A DNA stretch of 35,906 nucleotides from an uncultured Pelagibacteraceae bacterium (GCA_902555655.1 CACDSX010000010.1:1-35906); one strand, 5' to 3'. Numbered from the stretch's first letter, positions 7,695 to 16,013 are shown. Notes: generated from the letters alone by a model not told the origin. A program made the numbers and translations.

Positions 7695-8522
7695 TTAAAA
7701 CTTCCCTTTTTTATCTGAACCTTTATAAAAAATTTCCTGAAGATTATCATTTTCTTGTTTTTTTAATTTAATATCTTTTTCATCAAGTAAATTTTGAGGT
7801 CTATCAATTATTTTGTGATAATTAAATTCATCAACTCCCCTTGCAAGCTGAACACCATTTTTACCTAAAACTTGTTTTACATTCGTTCCAATATAACTCT
7901 GAATTACAAAACCTATTCTTCGATCATTACTTTTGTTAAGTTCTGAGCCGTGAACAACAGTTGGATGATGAAGAGACATTTGTCCAGCCTCTAAAATAAG
8001 AGAAGTTGTCTTTTCTTTTGGTACATTCTTAACTGTTTGACCTCTAGTTAATAAATTACCCTCATTAAATTTCTGATCATGTTCTTTTAATTTATCTTTG
8101 TGAGAACCTGACCACATCCTCATACATCCATTTTTTTCATTTGAGTCAGTTATTGCAACCCAAGCAGTTACCCAATTGAGTGGTTCTAAGCCAATATATT
8201 TAGCATCCTGATGATAGCTAACAAATCCTTGTTCATTAGGATTTTTAATAAATAAAGTTGTTCCACAAACAAGTATATTTTCACCAATCAAACTTTGAAC
8301 TGCGTCTAAAATTTTTGAATTGTGTGTAACTTCATCTAACAATGGTGAAATTAAATGAGCATTATATCTACCTGATTTTTCTAATTCGCCAGGTATTTTG
8401 TTTTCAATTAACTCAATTTCATTTCTAATTTCTTTTGCCTTTTCTTTTGAGAAAATATTTATTGGTGAAACAAACCCTTCATTTTCATACTGTTTGAGTT
8501 GATTTGAGGAAAGATAAGACAT
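7695..8522 (-). CDS. Phytanoyl-CoA dioxygenase (PhyH) family oxygenase
   Basis: A 275-residue Fe(II)/2-oxoglutarate-dependent oxygenase. The facial triad is visible: H104 and D106 in SYHQDAKYI, and the distal H191 in PTVVHGSELNKSNDRR, with R201 or R202 placed to bind 2-oxoglutarate. LHHPTVVHGS is typical for the family. Substrates in this family range from phytanoyl-CoA to ectoine, phosphonates and other small metabolites, and nothing here decides among them. It is a single-gene minus-strand unit between the convergent GST gene and the divergent MOSC gene (61 bases away). Family assignment is firm; substrate unknown. Confidence 0.85.
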   Translation of the reverse strand: MSYLSSNQLKQYENEGFVSPINIFSKEKAKEIRNEIELIENKIPGELEKSGRYNAHLISPLLDEVTHNSKILDAVQSLIGENILVCGTTLFIKNPNEQGFVSYHQDAKYIGLEPLNWVTAWVAITDSNEKNGCMRMWSGSHKDKLKEHDQKFNEGNLLTRGQTVKNVPKEKTTSLILEAGQMSLHHPTVVHGSELNKSNDRRIGFVIQSYIGTNVKQVLGKNGVQLARGVDEFNYHKIIDRPQNLLDEKDIKLKKQENDNLQEIFYKGSDKKGKF

Positions 8523-8583
8523 ATTATTTTAAAACTTTATATGAGCACAAGAATTTCTTCAATAATTTAACTTTATTAAGTGT

Positions 8584-9030
8584 ATGTCAGAAGTATATAA
8601 AATAGGAATTTCAGATAAAAATAATCAAAAAATTAAAGAGGTAAATTCAATAAATGTTTTGGCTAATCAAGGCGTATTAGGAGATAGACACTTTAAGGAA
8701 TTTAATGACCCATATAATCAACTGTCACTAATTGAGTCAGAAAATATTGATTACTATAACAAGAAATTTGGACTAAATATTGCATACATAGATTTTAGGA
8801 GAAATATTATTACCAAAGGTATTCAATTAAATAGTCTAGTTGGTAAAAAATTGAAAATTGGCAAAGTAGAGTTGGAAGTTATTGATTTATGTCGTCCATG
8901 TAGACACTTATCAGAAATTTTAAACCAAGATAATATAATAAAAGAATTTTTAAGAAGAGGTGGATTGAGATGTCAAATTCTATCCTCTTCAAGTATAAAG
9001 TTAGGTGATAAAATAAAGGTTTTAGATTAA
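8584..9030 (+). CDS. MOSC domain protein
   Basis: A 148-residue single-domain protein of the MOSC superfamily (the C-terminal domain of molybdenum cofactor sulfurase). It shows the typical N-terminal GVLGDRHF, the central NQLSLIESENIDYY and RRNIITKGI blocks, and a Cys region LCRPCRHL (C103, C106) where family members hold the functional cysteine. MOSC proteins handle sulfur or reduce N-hydroxylated compounds with a bound molybdenum cofactor; the role of this short form is not settled. Its stop overlaps by 2 bases the stop of a 34-residue gene on the other strand. Confidence 0.82.
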   Translation: MSEVYKIGISDKNNQKIKEVNSINVLANQGVLGDRHFKEFNDPYNQLSLIESENIDYYNKKFGLNIAYIDFRRNIITKGIQLNSLVGKKLKIGKVELEVIDLCRPCRHLSEILNQDNIIKEFLRRGGLRCQILSSSSIKLGDKIKVLD

Positions 9031-9131
9031 TTCATAGAACTTAAAAGCCTCATTAATGAGCTTATAATTCCATAACCTGATAACTCTATAGCAAGTATTA
9101 TTATAACTATTAAAACAAATTTTTTATTCAT
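9027..9131 (-). CDS. 34-residue single-helix membrane protein
   Basis: A very short frame reading MNKKFVLIVIIILAIELSGY and then IISSLMRLLSSMN. Two lysines come first, then one hydrophobic helix (about residues 5-27) and a short amphipathic tail. Its ATG (9131-9129) overlaps the TGA (9130-9128) of the upstream 42-residue gene in an ATGA junction, the classical arrangement for translational coupling. No separate ribosome binding site is seen. The frame overlaps the convergent MOSC stop. No family is recognised. The case for a real gene rests on the precise coupling and on protein-like composition. Confidence 0.55.
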   Translation of the reverse strand: MNKKFVLIVIIILAIELSGYGIISSLMRLLSSMN

Positions 9132-9256
9132 CTAGTAAATACAAATATTAATAAAAGGATCCAAAAAAAAGCATAATAAAAATAAATATATTTTTTGGTA
9201 AAATTATAAGTGATTGGGTTATGGATTGGTTTTTTTTTTTTTCTTTTTTTAGTCAT
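9128..9256 (-). CDS. 42-residue membrane protein downstream of dksA
   Basis: A short frame starting MTKKRKKKKPIHNPITYNF, followed by one aromatic-rich membrane helix (about residues 22-40) and a two-residue tail. The basic start predicts the N-terminus stays in the cytoplasm. The ATG at 9256 overlaps the end of the dksA-like gene, whose TAA is at 9251-9249, and an AAAGG about 9 bases upstream may serve as ribosome binding site. Codons 6-9 lie in a run of 13 A residues (9230-9242 on the plus strand as T), making the frame prone to slippage. No known family. Reality is supported by both overlaps and the clear soluble-to-membrane pattern. Confidence 0.6.
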   Translation of the reverse strand: MTKKRKKKKPIHNPITYNFTKKYIYFYYAFFWILLLIFVFTR

Positions 9257-9773
9257 CAGCATGAACCTTTTCATTTTTTTCATGTTTTTCTTGAGCAGCA
9301 ATTGTATATTTTGCAACTGGTCTGGCCATTAACCTTTTAAGACCAATAGGTTCAGCTGTATCTAAACAATAACCATAAGTATCATCTTTAATTCTTACCA
9401 AAGCTTTATCAATTTCTGAAATTAATTTGATTTGTCTATTTATAGCTTTCATTTCAACATTCTTGTCAGTGTAAGAACTTGCTTGATCTACTATATCTGC
9501 AGAAATACTATTATCATCCATACTTCCATTATAAAGAGCCTCATTATTTGCTTTAACTAATTCCTTTTTCCATTCTTGTAATTTTATTTTAAAAAAAACC
9601 CTGTGTTTTTCACACATATATTTTTCAGTGTCTTTTGGAATATAAGTTTTAGATATTTTTATTGGTCCTTTATTAATTTCTTTTTGTTTGCTAATAACCT
9701 TTGGCTTAGGTTTAGATATAGGTTTTGGCTTAATTTTTTTAATTTTTTTTTTAATTTTACTGGTTTTAGGCAT
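9249..9773 (-). CDS. dksA: DksA/TraR-family transcription factor with Lys-Pro-rich N-terminal tail
   Basis: A 174-residue DksA-family protein. It binds the RNA polymerase secondary channel and, in relatives, works with ppGpp to adjust stable RNA and stress promoters. Residues 1-40 form a Lys/Pro-rich basic tail not found in E. coli DksA. A coiled coil follows, with the acidic tip DIVDQAS (compare D-x-x-D-x-A), then the C-terminal block YGYCLDTAEPIGLKRLMARP. Only one of the four zinc cysteines remains; alphaproteobacterial DksA proteins commonly share this loss. The frame extends to 9827, but the start at 9773 (MPKTSKIKKK) fits better and leaves an 80-base divergent promoter space. Two tiny membrane-protein genes follow in overlap. 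Confidence 0.85.
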   Translation of the reverse strand: MPKTSKIKKKIKKIKPKPISKPKPKVISKQKEINKGPIKISKTYIPKDTEKYMCEKHRVFFKIKLQEWKKELVKANNEALYNGSMDDNSISADIVDQASSYTDKNVEMKAINRQIKLISEIDKALVRIKDDTYGYCLDTAEPIGLKRLMARPVAKYTIAAQEKHEKNEKVHADD

Positions 9774-9852
9774 ACTTATAAATTGAGTTCGAGGGAGTAT
9801 ATTCAGCAAATTAGGGGTGTCAAGCAAGCTTAATTATTGTAAATATTTATTA

Positions 9853-11175
9853 ATGAATGCTTTAAATAGAAATATAAATAATATTTTTCTTATTTTTGTT
9901 TTTTCTCATTTAATAATTTGGACATTAGTTCCGACACTAACAAATCATAATTTACCTTTAGACGTAATAGAAGCATTAGCTTGGGGAAGTAACTTAGATT
10001 GGGGTTTTAACAAACATCCTCCAGGAAGTGCCTTCTTTCCTGAAGTTTTTTTTCAAATTTTTGGTTCTCAAGACTGGGCTTTCTACTTATTAAGTCAAAT
10101 TTTTGTTTTAGTAACATTCATTTTTGTATTTAAACTTGCTAATGAAATTTTTAAAAATGTGAAATTAAGTCTTATTTCTGTGTTATTGCTAGAATCCATT
10201 TACTTTTATAATTTTACCACACCAGAGTTTAACGTAAATGTTTGCCAACTGCCTTTTTGGTCATTAGTTGTTTATTATTCTTGGAAAGTGTTTGATCAAA
10301 GAGAGATTAAATTTTTAGATTGTTTTTTAATTGGATTGTTTGCTGCAATAGGTTTTTACTCAAAATATCTTTTCATTTATATTTTGATATCAATAGTTTT
10401 ATTATTTACTTATTTGATTTTTATCAAAAAATTAAAAAAGTTTGATTTTAAATATTTAATTATTTTAGAAGTATTTATAGTTTTATTAGTGCCTCATTTT
10501 ATCTGGCTATATAATAATGATTTTATTACAATCACATATGGTTTAAAACGAGCAGGTTTAGATGAGTTTAGCTTCTTAGATCATCTTAAATACCCATCTA
10601 TTTTTTTACTTAAACAAATAGGAATATTAATTCCTTTTTTCTTTTTAATCTGGTTACTAATTAAAAAAATTAAATTTAAGACAAATATAAAAGATAAAAA
10701 GCTTCTCTTTTTAATATCAATAAATATTTTACCTATTGTTTTGATATTTATTACTTCAGTTTTTACTGGTTCAAAAATTAGATCAATGTGGATGACACCC
10801 TTCTACTCTTTTTTTGGAGTTTTATTTATTTATGTATTTCAGTCTCAAATAAATTTAAAAAAGATTAACTCTTTTTTATATGGTTTTTTATTTCTCTTTT
10901 TTTTATCACCTATTATTTACACATATATTTCGATATCTCAAACAGACAAGCGTACAGACTATCCTGGAAAAGATATTGCTTCCAAAGTTCAGATTACTTG
11001 GAATAAAAATTTCGATAAAGAAATTGAATTTGTAACAGGAAATGAATGGAAGGCTGGAAATCTATCTTATCACTTAAAATCTAGACCTAAGTGGGAAGGC
11101 TATAAAAATGACAATCTGCTAAATGAATCATCCCAATTTATTTGCATAGATGATGTTTGTTTAGGCAGATATTAA
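9853..11175 (+). CDS. GT39/ArnT-like membrane glycosyltransferase
   Basis: A 440-residue integral membrane protein with about ten hydrophobic helices, resembling the dolichyl-phosphate-mannose mannosyltransferase/ArnT (PMT_2) superfamily. Such enzymes use a lipid-linked sugar and add it to lipid A, protein or glycan at the outer face of the inner membrane. After helix 1 comes LPLDVIEALAWGSNLDWGF and then KHPPGSAFFPE; the acidic residue followed by H-P-P is characteristic of the first periplasmic loop. A C-terminal soluble part of about 70 residues ends with FICIDDVCLGRY. A GTG at 9817 could extend it by 12 residues, but ATG at 9853 precedes the natural N-terminus. It starts a four-gene rightward block. 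Confidence 0.75.
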   Translation: MNALNRNINNIFLIFVFSHLIIWTLVPTLTNHNLPLDVIEALAWGSNLDWGFNKHPPGSAFFPEVFFQIFGSQDWAFYLLSQIFVLVTFIFVFKLANEIFKNVKLSLISVLLLESIYFYNFTTPEFNVNVCQLPFWSLVVYYSWKVFDQREIKFLDCFLIGLFAAIGFYSKYLFIYILISIVLLFTYLIFIKKLKKFDFKYLIILEVFIVLLVPHFIWLYNNDFITITYGLKRAGLDEFSFLDHLKYPSIFLLKQIGILIPFFFLIWLLIKKIKFKTNIKDKKLLFLISINILPIVLIFITSVFTGSKIRSMWMTPFYSFFGVLFIYVFQSQINLKKINSFLYGFLFLFFLSPIIYTYISISQTDKRTDYPGKDIASKVQITWNKNFDKEIEFVTGNEWKAGNLSYHLKSRPKWEGYKNDNLLNESSQFICIDDVCLGRY

Positions 11176-11196
11176 ATTAGGAGTTAAACTGTAAAT

Positions 11197-12066
11197 ATGA
11201 AAATCAAAATTTTAATTCCTGTTTATAATGATTGGCAATCTACTAACAGGTTAGTAAATGAAATTAACGACTTATCAATAAATCCTGAGTTTAAAATTTC
11301 TATTATAATAATTAATGACGCCTCCAATCATGATCGCCTTGAAGATAATAAAGATCTAGAAAATATTCATTCTTTTAAAATTATAAATATGAAAAGAAAC
11401 CAAGGCCACGCAAGATGTATAGCCACTGGTTTAAAATACATAAATGAAAAAGAAGATTTTGATTATGTTATTCCAATGGATGGAGATGGCGAAGATAGAC
11501 CAGAAGAAATTAAGGAATTTATTAATAAGATTAAAGACTCCAATGGCAAACCAATAGTTGGTTTACGAGTAAAAAGATCTGAGGGTCTAATATTTAAAAT
11601 TTGTTACCAAATACATAAACTAATAACCTTAACATTTACTGGTAAATCAATTAAATTTGGTAACTTTACTTGTTTACCAAAAGTAACTGTTGAAAAATTG
11701 ATCAATGAAAAAGCAACTTGGAATAGTTTTTCAGGCTCCCTAACCAAAATTGAAAATGATTTATTGTCAACACCTTCTATAAGAGGACCCAGGTATTTTG
11801 GTCCTTCTAAAATGAGCTTTTATAATCTCATAAAACATTCACTTTCAATTATTAGTGTTTTTAGAAAAACTTTTTTAATTCGTTCAGCTTTGTTTATAAT
11901 TTTATACATTCTTTTTATTAAGAGTAATGCTTCTGTGATAACAGCAATTCCATTAGTATTTTTACTTGTAGCTGTTTATTCAATTTCAAACTTAGCTTTA
12001 AGGGAAAATATGGATGAGTTTGATAAATCATTAGAAAACATTAGTAATATCGATACATTAAAATAG
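11197..12066 (+). CDS. Family 2 (GT-A) membrane glycosyltransferase
   Basis: A 289-residue enzyme with an N-terminal GT-A fold: ILIPVYNDW at the start, INDAS at about 40-43, and the metal-binding DGDGED (D95, D97). Two C-terminal hydrophobic helices (about residues 225-265) anchor it to the inner membrane. This is the layout of DPMS/GtrB-like enzymes, which load a sugar onto a polyprenyl phosphate. That is exactly the donor the GT39-like neighbour would need, so a two-step pathway is a reasonable inference. It lies 21 bases after the GT39 gene and 3 bases before the serine hydrolase gene. Confidence 0.82.
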   Translation: MKIKILIPVYNDWQSTNRLVNEINDLSINPEFKISIIIINDASNHDRLEDNKDLENIHSFKIINMKRNQGHARCIATGLKYINEKEDFDYVIPMDGDGEDRPEEIKEFINKIKDSNGKPIVGLRVKRSEGLIFKICYQIHKLITLTFTGKSIKFGNFTCLPKVTVEKLINEKATWNSFSGSLTKIENDLLSTPSIRGPRYFGPSKMSFYNLIKHSLSIISVFRKTFLIRSALFIILYILFIKSNASVITAIPLVFLLVAVYSISNLALRENMDEFDKSLENISNIDTLK

Positions 12067-12069
12067 ATA

Positions 12070-13440
12070 ATGAAAAAAATTTTTGCAATTTTAACACTTA
12101 GCTTATTAGTTTCAAATAATCTATTTGCCGAGAGTTTTAAAATTAATAAGTTTAATTTTTGGCTTTATGAAAATGGACATCATCAATATTTAAACATTAA
12201 AGAAAACCCAGTATGCAAAGAAGAACCAAAATATAGTAATCTTTGGTATTATAATAAATGTGATAAATTTCAAGGATCTAACAATCTAGATATCAAAATA
12301 AAAAATAAAGCATTATCAGCTACTAATATTGCCTATGATTCGAACCCGAACAGAGATACGCTAATTTATTATTTATGGAAATACTCATATAGAGATAGAG
12401 GCCAACATTTAAAAGAGTTTAAAGCTATAAATAATTCCTACGATTTTAAATTCAACTTAATTGAAGATAAATTTATAAAAAAGCAAATGAAAACTAAAGG
12501 TATCCTTAGTTATTTGTATTACCAAGATGGTAAAGTATTAATTGACGAATTTTCTCCTAAAGAAAGACTGGGAGAGTTTTTAAATAATGAGACAAAATTT
12601 TATTCAATGTCAATGGGTAAGTCAGTAACTTCTTATATGCTGGGTCATGCGATATGTGAGGGCTATATTGAGGGAGTTGATGCAAGAGTAAATGACTGGC
12701 CTGTAATAAAAGATTCACTTTATCATGATCAAAAATTAATTAATTTTTTAAATATGAATACTGGTGATCAAAAATATGTTAATGAATACAATGGTAAAGT
12801 CACTACATTAGGCGCGTATGAAGACGAAGATATTGAAACAACTATGCGCTTACACTTTAGAAACAAAAATACAAAAAAATCTAAGGAAATTTATAATTAT
12901 AATGGATTTGTTACTCAATTAATTTTGAATTATATAAAATTTAAAACTGGTGAAGATTATGACAAATTTTATAGCAAGATTTTCAATGACAAAATAAAGA
13001 TCAAACATAGCATTCGTTATGGTTTTACTAGTCATCAAGAAGAAAATGGAAATGGACATCCCAACATAATGGCAACAAGATTTGACTATCTTAGAATTGC
13101 AAAAGCTATAATGGACGATTATCAGAGTGATACTTGTGTTGGAAAATATTTAAAAGAAATTTATAAAAAAAGAATTACTAAAGATTGGACTACAGAAAAA
13201 ACCGAGCCTGCATTTAATCGTTCTAAAACTTATGCGGGTCAATTTCATATGGATTATCCAGGATTAGAAGGTAAAATTATCTTTGGTATGAATGGATATG
13301 GTGGAAACGCTATTCTAATTGATATGGAAAATTCAAGAATAATAGTTCTTAATTCGCTTCATTATAATAATACCAAATATAAATATAATCATAAAAAAAT
13401 TTTATTTGATGTAATAAAAAAAGGTAAACAAATAAATTAA
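12070..13440 (+). CDS. Secreted beta-lactamase-fold serine hydrolase
   Basis: A 456-residue protein with a signal peptide (cut near LFA-ES, residue 20). It has the S-x-x-K signature of penicillin-binding-protein-like enzymes, SMGK at residues 181-184, within FYSMSMGKSVTSYM. A tyrosine/asparagine block YNYNG (about 275-279) sits where the Y-x-N element of class C and esterase types is expected. A glycine-rich FGMNGYGGNA near the C-terminus may be the third element. The first 150 residues are not recognised. Relatives include esterases, 6-aminohexanoate-dimer hydrolase and D-amino-acid peptidases, so its role as a periplasmic esterase or transferase is open. It sits between glycosyltransferases and a polysaccharide-lyase-like gene, suggesting it modifies a surface or imported glycan. 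Confidence 0.7.
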   Translation: MKKIFAILTLSLLVSNNLFAESFKINKFNFWLYENGHHQYLNIKENPVCKEEPKYSNLWYYNKCDKFQGSNNLDIKIKNKALSATNIAYDSNPNRDTLIYYLWKYSYRDRGQHLKEFKAINNSYDFKFNLIEDKFIKKQMKTKGILSYLYYQDGKVLIDEFSPKERLGEFLNNETKFYSMSMGKSVTSYMLGHAICEGYIEGVDARVNDWPVIKDSLYHDQKLINFLNMNTGDQKYVNEYNGKVTTLGAYEDEDIETTMRLHFRNKNTKKSKEIYNYNGFVTQLILNYIKFKTGEDYDKFYSKIFNDKIKIKHSIRYGFTSHQEENGNGHPNIMATRFDYLRIAKAIMDDYQSDTCVGKYLKEIYKKRITKDWTTEKTEPAFNRSKTYAGQFHMDYPGLEGKIIFGMNGYGGNAILIDMENSRIIVLNSLHYNNTKYKYNHKKILFDVIKKGKQIN

Positions 13441-13449
13441 AAATACCAA

Positions 13450-14340
13450 TTGATAAAAAAAACTATTTCAATTTTTGTCTTAAGTTTATTATGGAGCAAT
13501 TTAAGTTTTGCTGGCGTTGAAGAAGTTTTAAAAGAAATAAAAAAAAACAAAGATATTGCTCAAGGCTTCAATAAAGTAATAGATAGAGGAGAAGATAATA
13601 AAACTAATAATTGGAGAGTAACAAATAAAAAAATTTTAGAATCAGATAAAAATTCTAGAGAACATGTTGTTAAAATAGTCAGTAAATCTGAAAATCATCC
13701 AGTTCGATTTGGCAAACAATCATTGAGGTTTGAAGTCAGAGATGGAAATGGATGGGGCTGGGACTCGAGAAATAATAGAGAAAGAGTCGAGCTTTTAATA
13801 TGCTGCGTTAACAGAAAAACTACCTGGTCTTCTTGGTCATTGTATCTACCAAATGATTATAAGATAATTTTTCCTGCTAAAACAATGTTAGCACAATTTC
13901 ATAATGATGGTGATTTTCCTCCCGCTTTTGCTTTTGAAAATCAATCTGATCCTAGAAAAGAAGAGGGTGGAGGCTATTGGATTGAGGTTGATGAATACGT
14001 TGGTGGAGATAATACGCCAAAAAAATTACTTGATAAAACTGAAATGTTCGGAAAGTGGAATGATATTTTAGTTAATGCAAAGTGGACACATAAGAAAGAC
14101 GGTTTTTTTAAAATTTGGATTAATGGAAAATTGAAATATCACTGGAAAGGAAAAACTCAGCACAAGGGAGAACGAACAGAATTTCATGTTGGTGTGTATA
14201 GATCATTTATAAATAGAACACCTGGACCAGATGCAACTCAAATAGCTTATTATGATGAGATAAGAATAGCAAAGTCATGCAAAAAACTTAAATTAGAAGA
14301 CCTAGGTTATTCTTGTGAGGAAATTGAAAATCAAAATTAA
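13450..14340 (+). CDS. Secreted polysaccharide lyase-like protein (first copy)
   Basis: A 296-residue exported protein with a signal peptide ending near LSFA-G (residue 21). It looks like the heparin-lyase-I/glucuronan-lyase jelly-roll family (Pfam Polysacc_lyase, PF14099): HPVRFGKQSLRFEVRDG, RERVELL, WSSWSLYLP, MLAQFHNDGD, GGGYWIEVDEY, GKWNDILVNAKW, GFFKIWINGK and GVYRSF appear in the family order. Such enzymes cleave acidic polysaccharides by beta-elimination, but I cannot confirm catalytic residues. It starts with TTG, chosen because no ATG precedes the signal peptide. A second gene of the same family lies at 16158, and the two share many identical blocks. Confidence 0.75.
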   Translation: MIKKTISIFVLSLLWSNLSFAGVEEVLKEIKKNKDIAQGFNKVIDRGEDNKTNNWRVTNKKILESDKNSREHVVKIVSKSENHPVRFGKQSLRFEVRDGNGWGWDSRNNRERVELLICCVNRKTTWSSWSLYLPNDYKIIFPAKTMLAQFHNDGDFPPAFAFENQSDPRKEEGGGYWIEVDEYVGGDNTPKKLLDKTEMFGKWNDILVNAKWTHKKDGFFKIWINGKLKYHWKGKTQHKGERTEFHVGVYRSFINRTPGPDATQIAYYDEIRIAKSCKKLKLEDLGYSCEEIENQN

Positions 14341-14344
14341 AAAT

Positions 14345-15622
14345 TTAAATTTTTATTCTTGGTAACGAATAAAAGTCTGCTGTATCTATTTTAGAAGAGT
14401 ATTGTCTTCGCATATTCCATTTTTTTTGAACTCCTGCACTTGCAAGGCTTAAAGTAGATCTGCCGTATCTATAATTAGTATTATCAATTGATCGCATTAA
14501 ACTATTTATCTTTTCATCTTTTTCAGATGAAAATAAATTTTTTCTACCATCATCATTACGTAATCCTGTCAACATGACACCTGCTTTTTGATATTGATAA
14601 CCATTTTTAAAAATCTTTTCTAAAATAGAAACTGCAGTCTTAACAGTTTCAATACTATTATTTGTTGCAATTGGAAAATCAATTGTCTTTGCATTTGAAT
14701 AATAACCAAAGTCTCTTTGAAAGGGACTAGTTCTAACAAAGACAGTAATTGCTTTAGCAACTAATGACTCTGATCTTATTTTTTCAGAGGCATTCAAACA
14801 ATAGTTTGCAACTGCTTCTTTTAATTCTTGAAATTTTTCAATTCTTTTTCCAAATGATCTTGAGACAACACAACTCTTTCTTTTAGCTTGTTTTGTTTCT
14901 AAATTAATACAAGGAATACCTCTAAGTTCCATTGCTGTTCTTGAACCTAAAACGTTAGAAGATTTCTTAATCCAAGTGTTAGATTTATTCTTTAGTTGTT
15001 TAGCATTATAAATTCCGTTTTTTTGATAAAATTTGGTAAGTTGTCTACCAACGCCCCATACATCGTTGATTTCTACTTTTTCTAAAATAGGATCTAAATT
15101 TTCTATTCCAATTAAACTTGTAACACCCGATTGTTTTTTCTTTGCAATGTGATTTGCAACTTTGCTTAAAGTTTTTGTTTTAGCAATGCCAATACTTGTT
15201 GGAATACCAGTCCACTGCAAAACAGTGTCTCTAATTTCTTTTCCAACTTTTTCTACTTCTGTGTCTGGAAAATTTGATAAATCTATAAATGCTTCATCAA
15301 TTGAATATACTTCTATTTCTTCATTAAATCTTTTAAGAGTTCTCATTACTCTTCTAGATAAATCTCCATATAAAGAATAATTTGATGAAAAAACTTCAAC
15401 TTTGTTTTTAACAATGATATCTTTGGCTTTAAAATAAGGTTCACCCATTTTAATTCCTAAAGCTTTTGCTTCATTAGATCTTGAAATAATACAACCGTCA
15501 TTATTTGATAAAACTACAACAGGCTTTTTTCTTATTCTTGGATTAAATAGTCTTTCACAAGAAACGTAGAAAGAATTACAATCTACTAAAGCTAATTTTC
15601 TAGTACGTTGAATGGATGACAT
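14345..15622 (-). CDS. umuC: UmuC, catalytic subunit of DNA polymerase V
   Basis: A 425-residue Y-family translesion polymerase of normal UmuC length. The palm shows the metal-binding LVDCNSFYVSCER (D14) and YSIDEAFIDLS (D109, E110); SNNDGCIISRSNEAK and GIPTSIGIAKTKTLSK are typical UmuC finger and palm blocks; VWGVGRQ marks the helix-hairpin-helix. The C-terminal little-finger and tail regions follow. With cleaved UmuD and RecA it should copy past DNA lesions, with mutations. It overlaps umuD by 23 bases and so is translationally coupled to it. It is convergent with the lyase-like gene (4 bases). Confidence 0.95.
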   Translation of the reverse strand: MSSIQRTRKLALVDCNSFYVSCERLFNPRIRKKPVVVLSNNDGCIISRSNEAKALGIKMGEPYFKAKDIIVKNKVEVFSSNYSLYGDLSRRVMRTLKRFNEEIEVYSIDEAFIDLSNFPDTEVEKVGKEIRDTVLQWTGIPTSIGIAKTKTLSKVANHIAKKKQSGVTSLIGIENLDPILEKVEINDVWGVGRQLTKFYQKNGIYNAKQLKNKSNTWIKKSSNVLGSRTAMELRGIPCINLETKQAKRKSCVVSRSFGKRIEKFQELKEAVANYCLNASEKIRSESLVAKAITVFVRTSPFQRDFGYYSNAKTIDFPIATNNSIETVKTAVSILEKIFKNGYQYQKAGVMLTGLRNDDGRKNLFSSEKDEKINSLMRSIDNTNYRYGRSTLSLASAGVQKKWNMRRQYSSKIDTADFYSLPRIKI

Positions 15623-15995
15623 AAGTTACAACCCCCCAAATAAAAACATCTTCTTCTTCGTTAATTAAAATTCTTTCAGAAAAATCTTTAGAGCCAGAAG
15701 TTAGAAATTTTTTATCTTTTTCCTGAACTAAAGTTTTAACGACAAGTTCATCATGAACATTTGCAATAACTGTTGAAAAATTTTTAGGCTTTAAACTTTT
15801 ATCAACAACCAACAAGTCTCCATCATTAATCCCAACATCCACCATAGATTTTCCTTGAACTCTAATAATGAAAGTGGCTGGAACATTTCTGATTAAATGC
15901 ATATTTAGATCGATATCTTCTTCGATATAATCAGTGGCAGGTGATGGAAAACCAGCGCCAGCTTTATGTAGGTAATAGGGAATAGTTAGTTTCAT
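15600..15995 (-). CDS. umuD: UmuD, self-cleaving subunit of DNA polymerase V
   Basis: A 131-residue S24-family protein without a DNA-binding domain. The self-cleavage site is A14-G15 in AGAGFPSPATDY, the Ser nucleophile is S50 in QGKSMVDVGI, and the Lys partner is K87 in DELVVKTL. RecA filaments trigger cleavage to the active form in the SOS response. The size is typical for UmuD and too short for LexA. The start codon directly abuts a GTTC-N7-GTTC operator, and no purine-rich ribosome site is visible, so the leader must be very short. Confidence 0.95.
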   Translation of the reverse strand: MKLTIPYYLHKAGAGFPSPATDYIEEDIDLNMHLIRNVPATFIIRVQGKSMVDVGINDGDLLVVDKSLKPKNFSTVIANVHDELVVKTLVQEKDKKFLTSGSKDFSERILINEEEDVFIWGVVTYVIHSTY

Positions 15996-16010
15996 GTTCT
16001 TGTTTTGTTC
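15996..16010 (-). promoter_or_regulatory. Alphaproteobacterial LexA (SOS) box at umuD
   Basis: GTTC-TTGTTTT-GTTC on the plus strand (GAAC-N7-GAAC read toward umuD) is an exact match to the direct-repeat LexA box known from alphaproteobacteria. It fills the space between the -10 box and the umuD start codon, where a bound repressor would block initiation. Confidence 0.85.
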
Positions 16011-16013
16011 TTA

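Noticed and set aside
15600-15995. UmuD gene as LexA
   Set aside because: It has the protease dyad and cleavage site, but at 131 residues it lacks the N-terminal DNA-binding domain.
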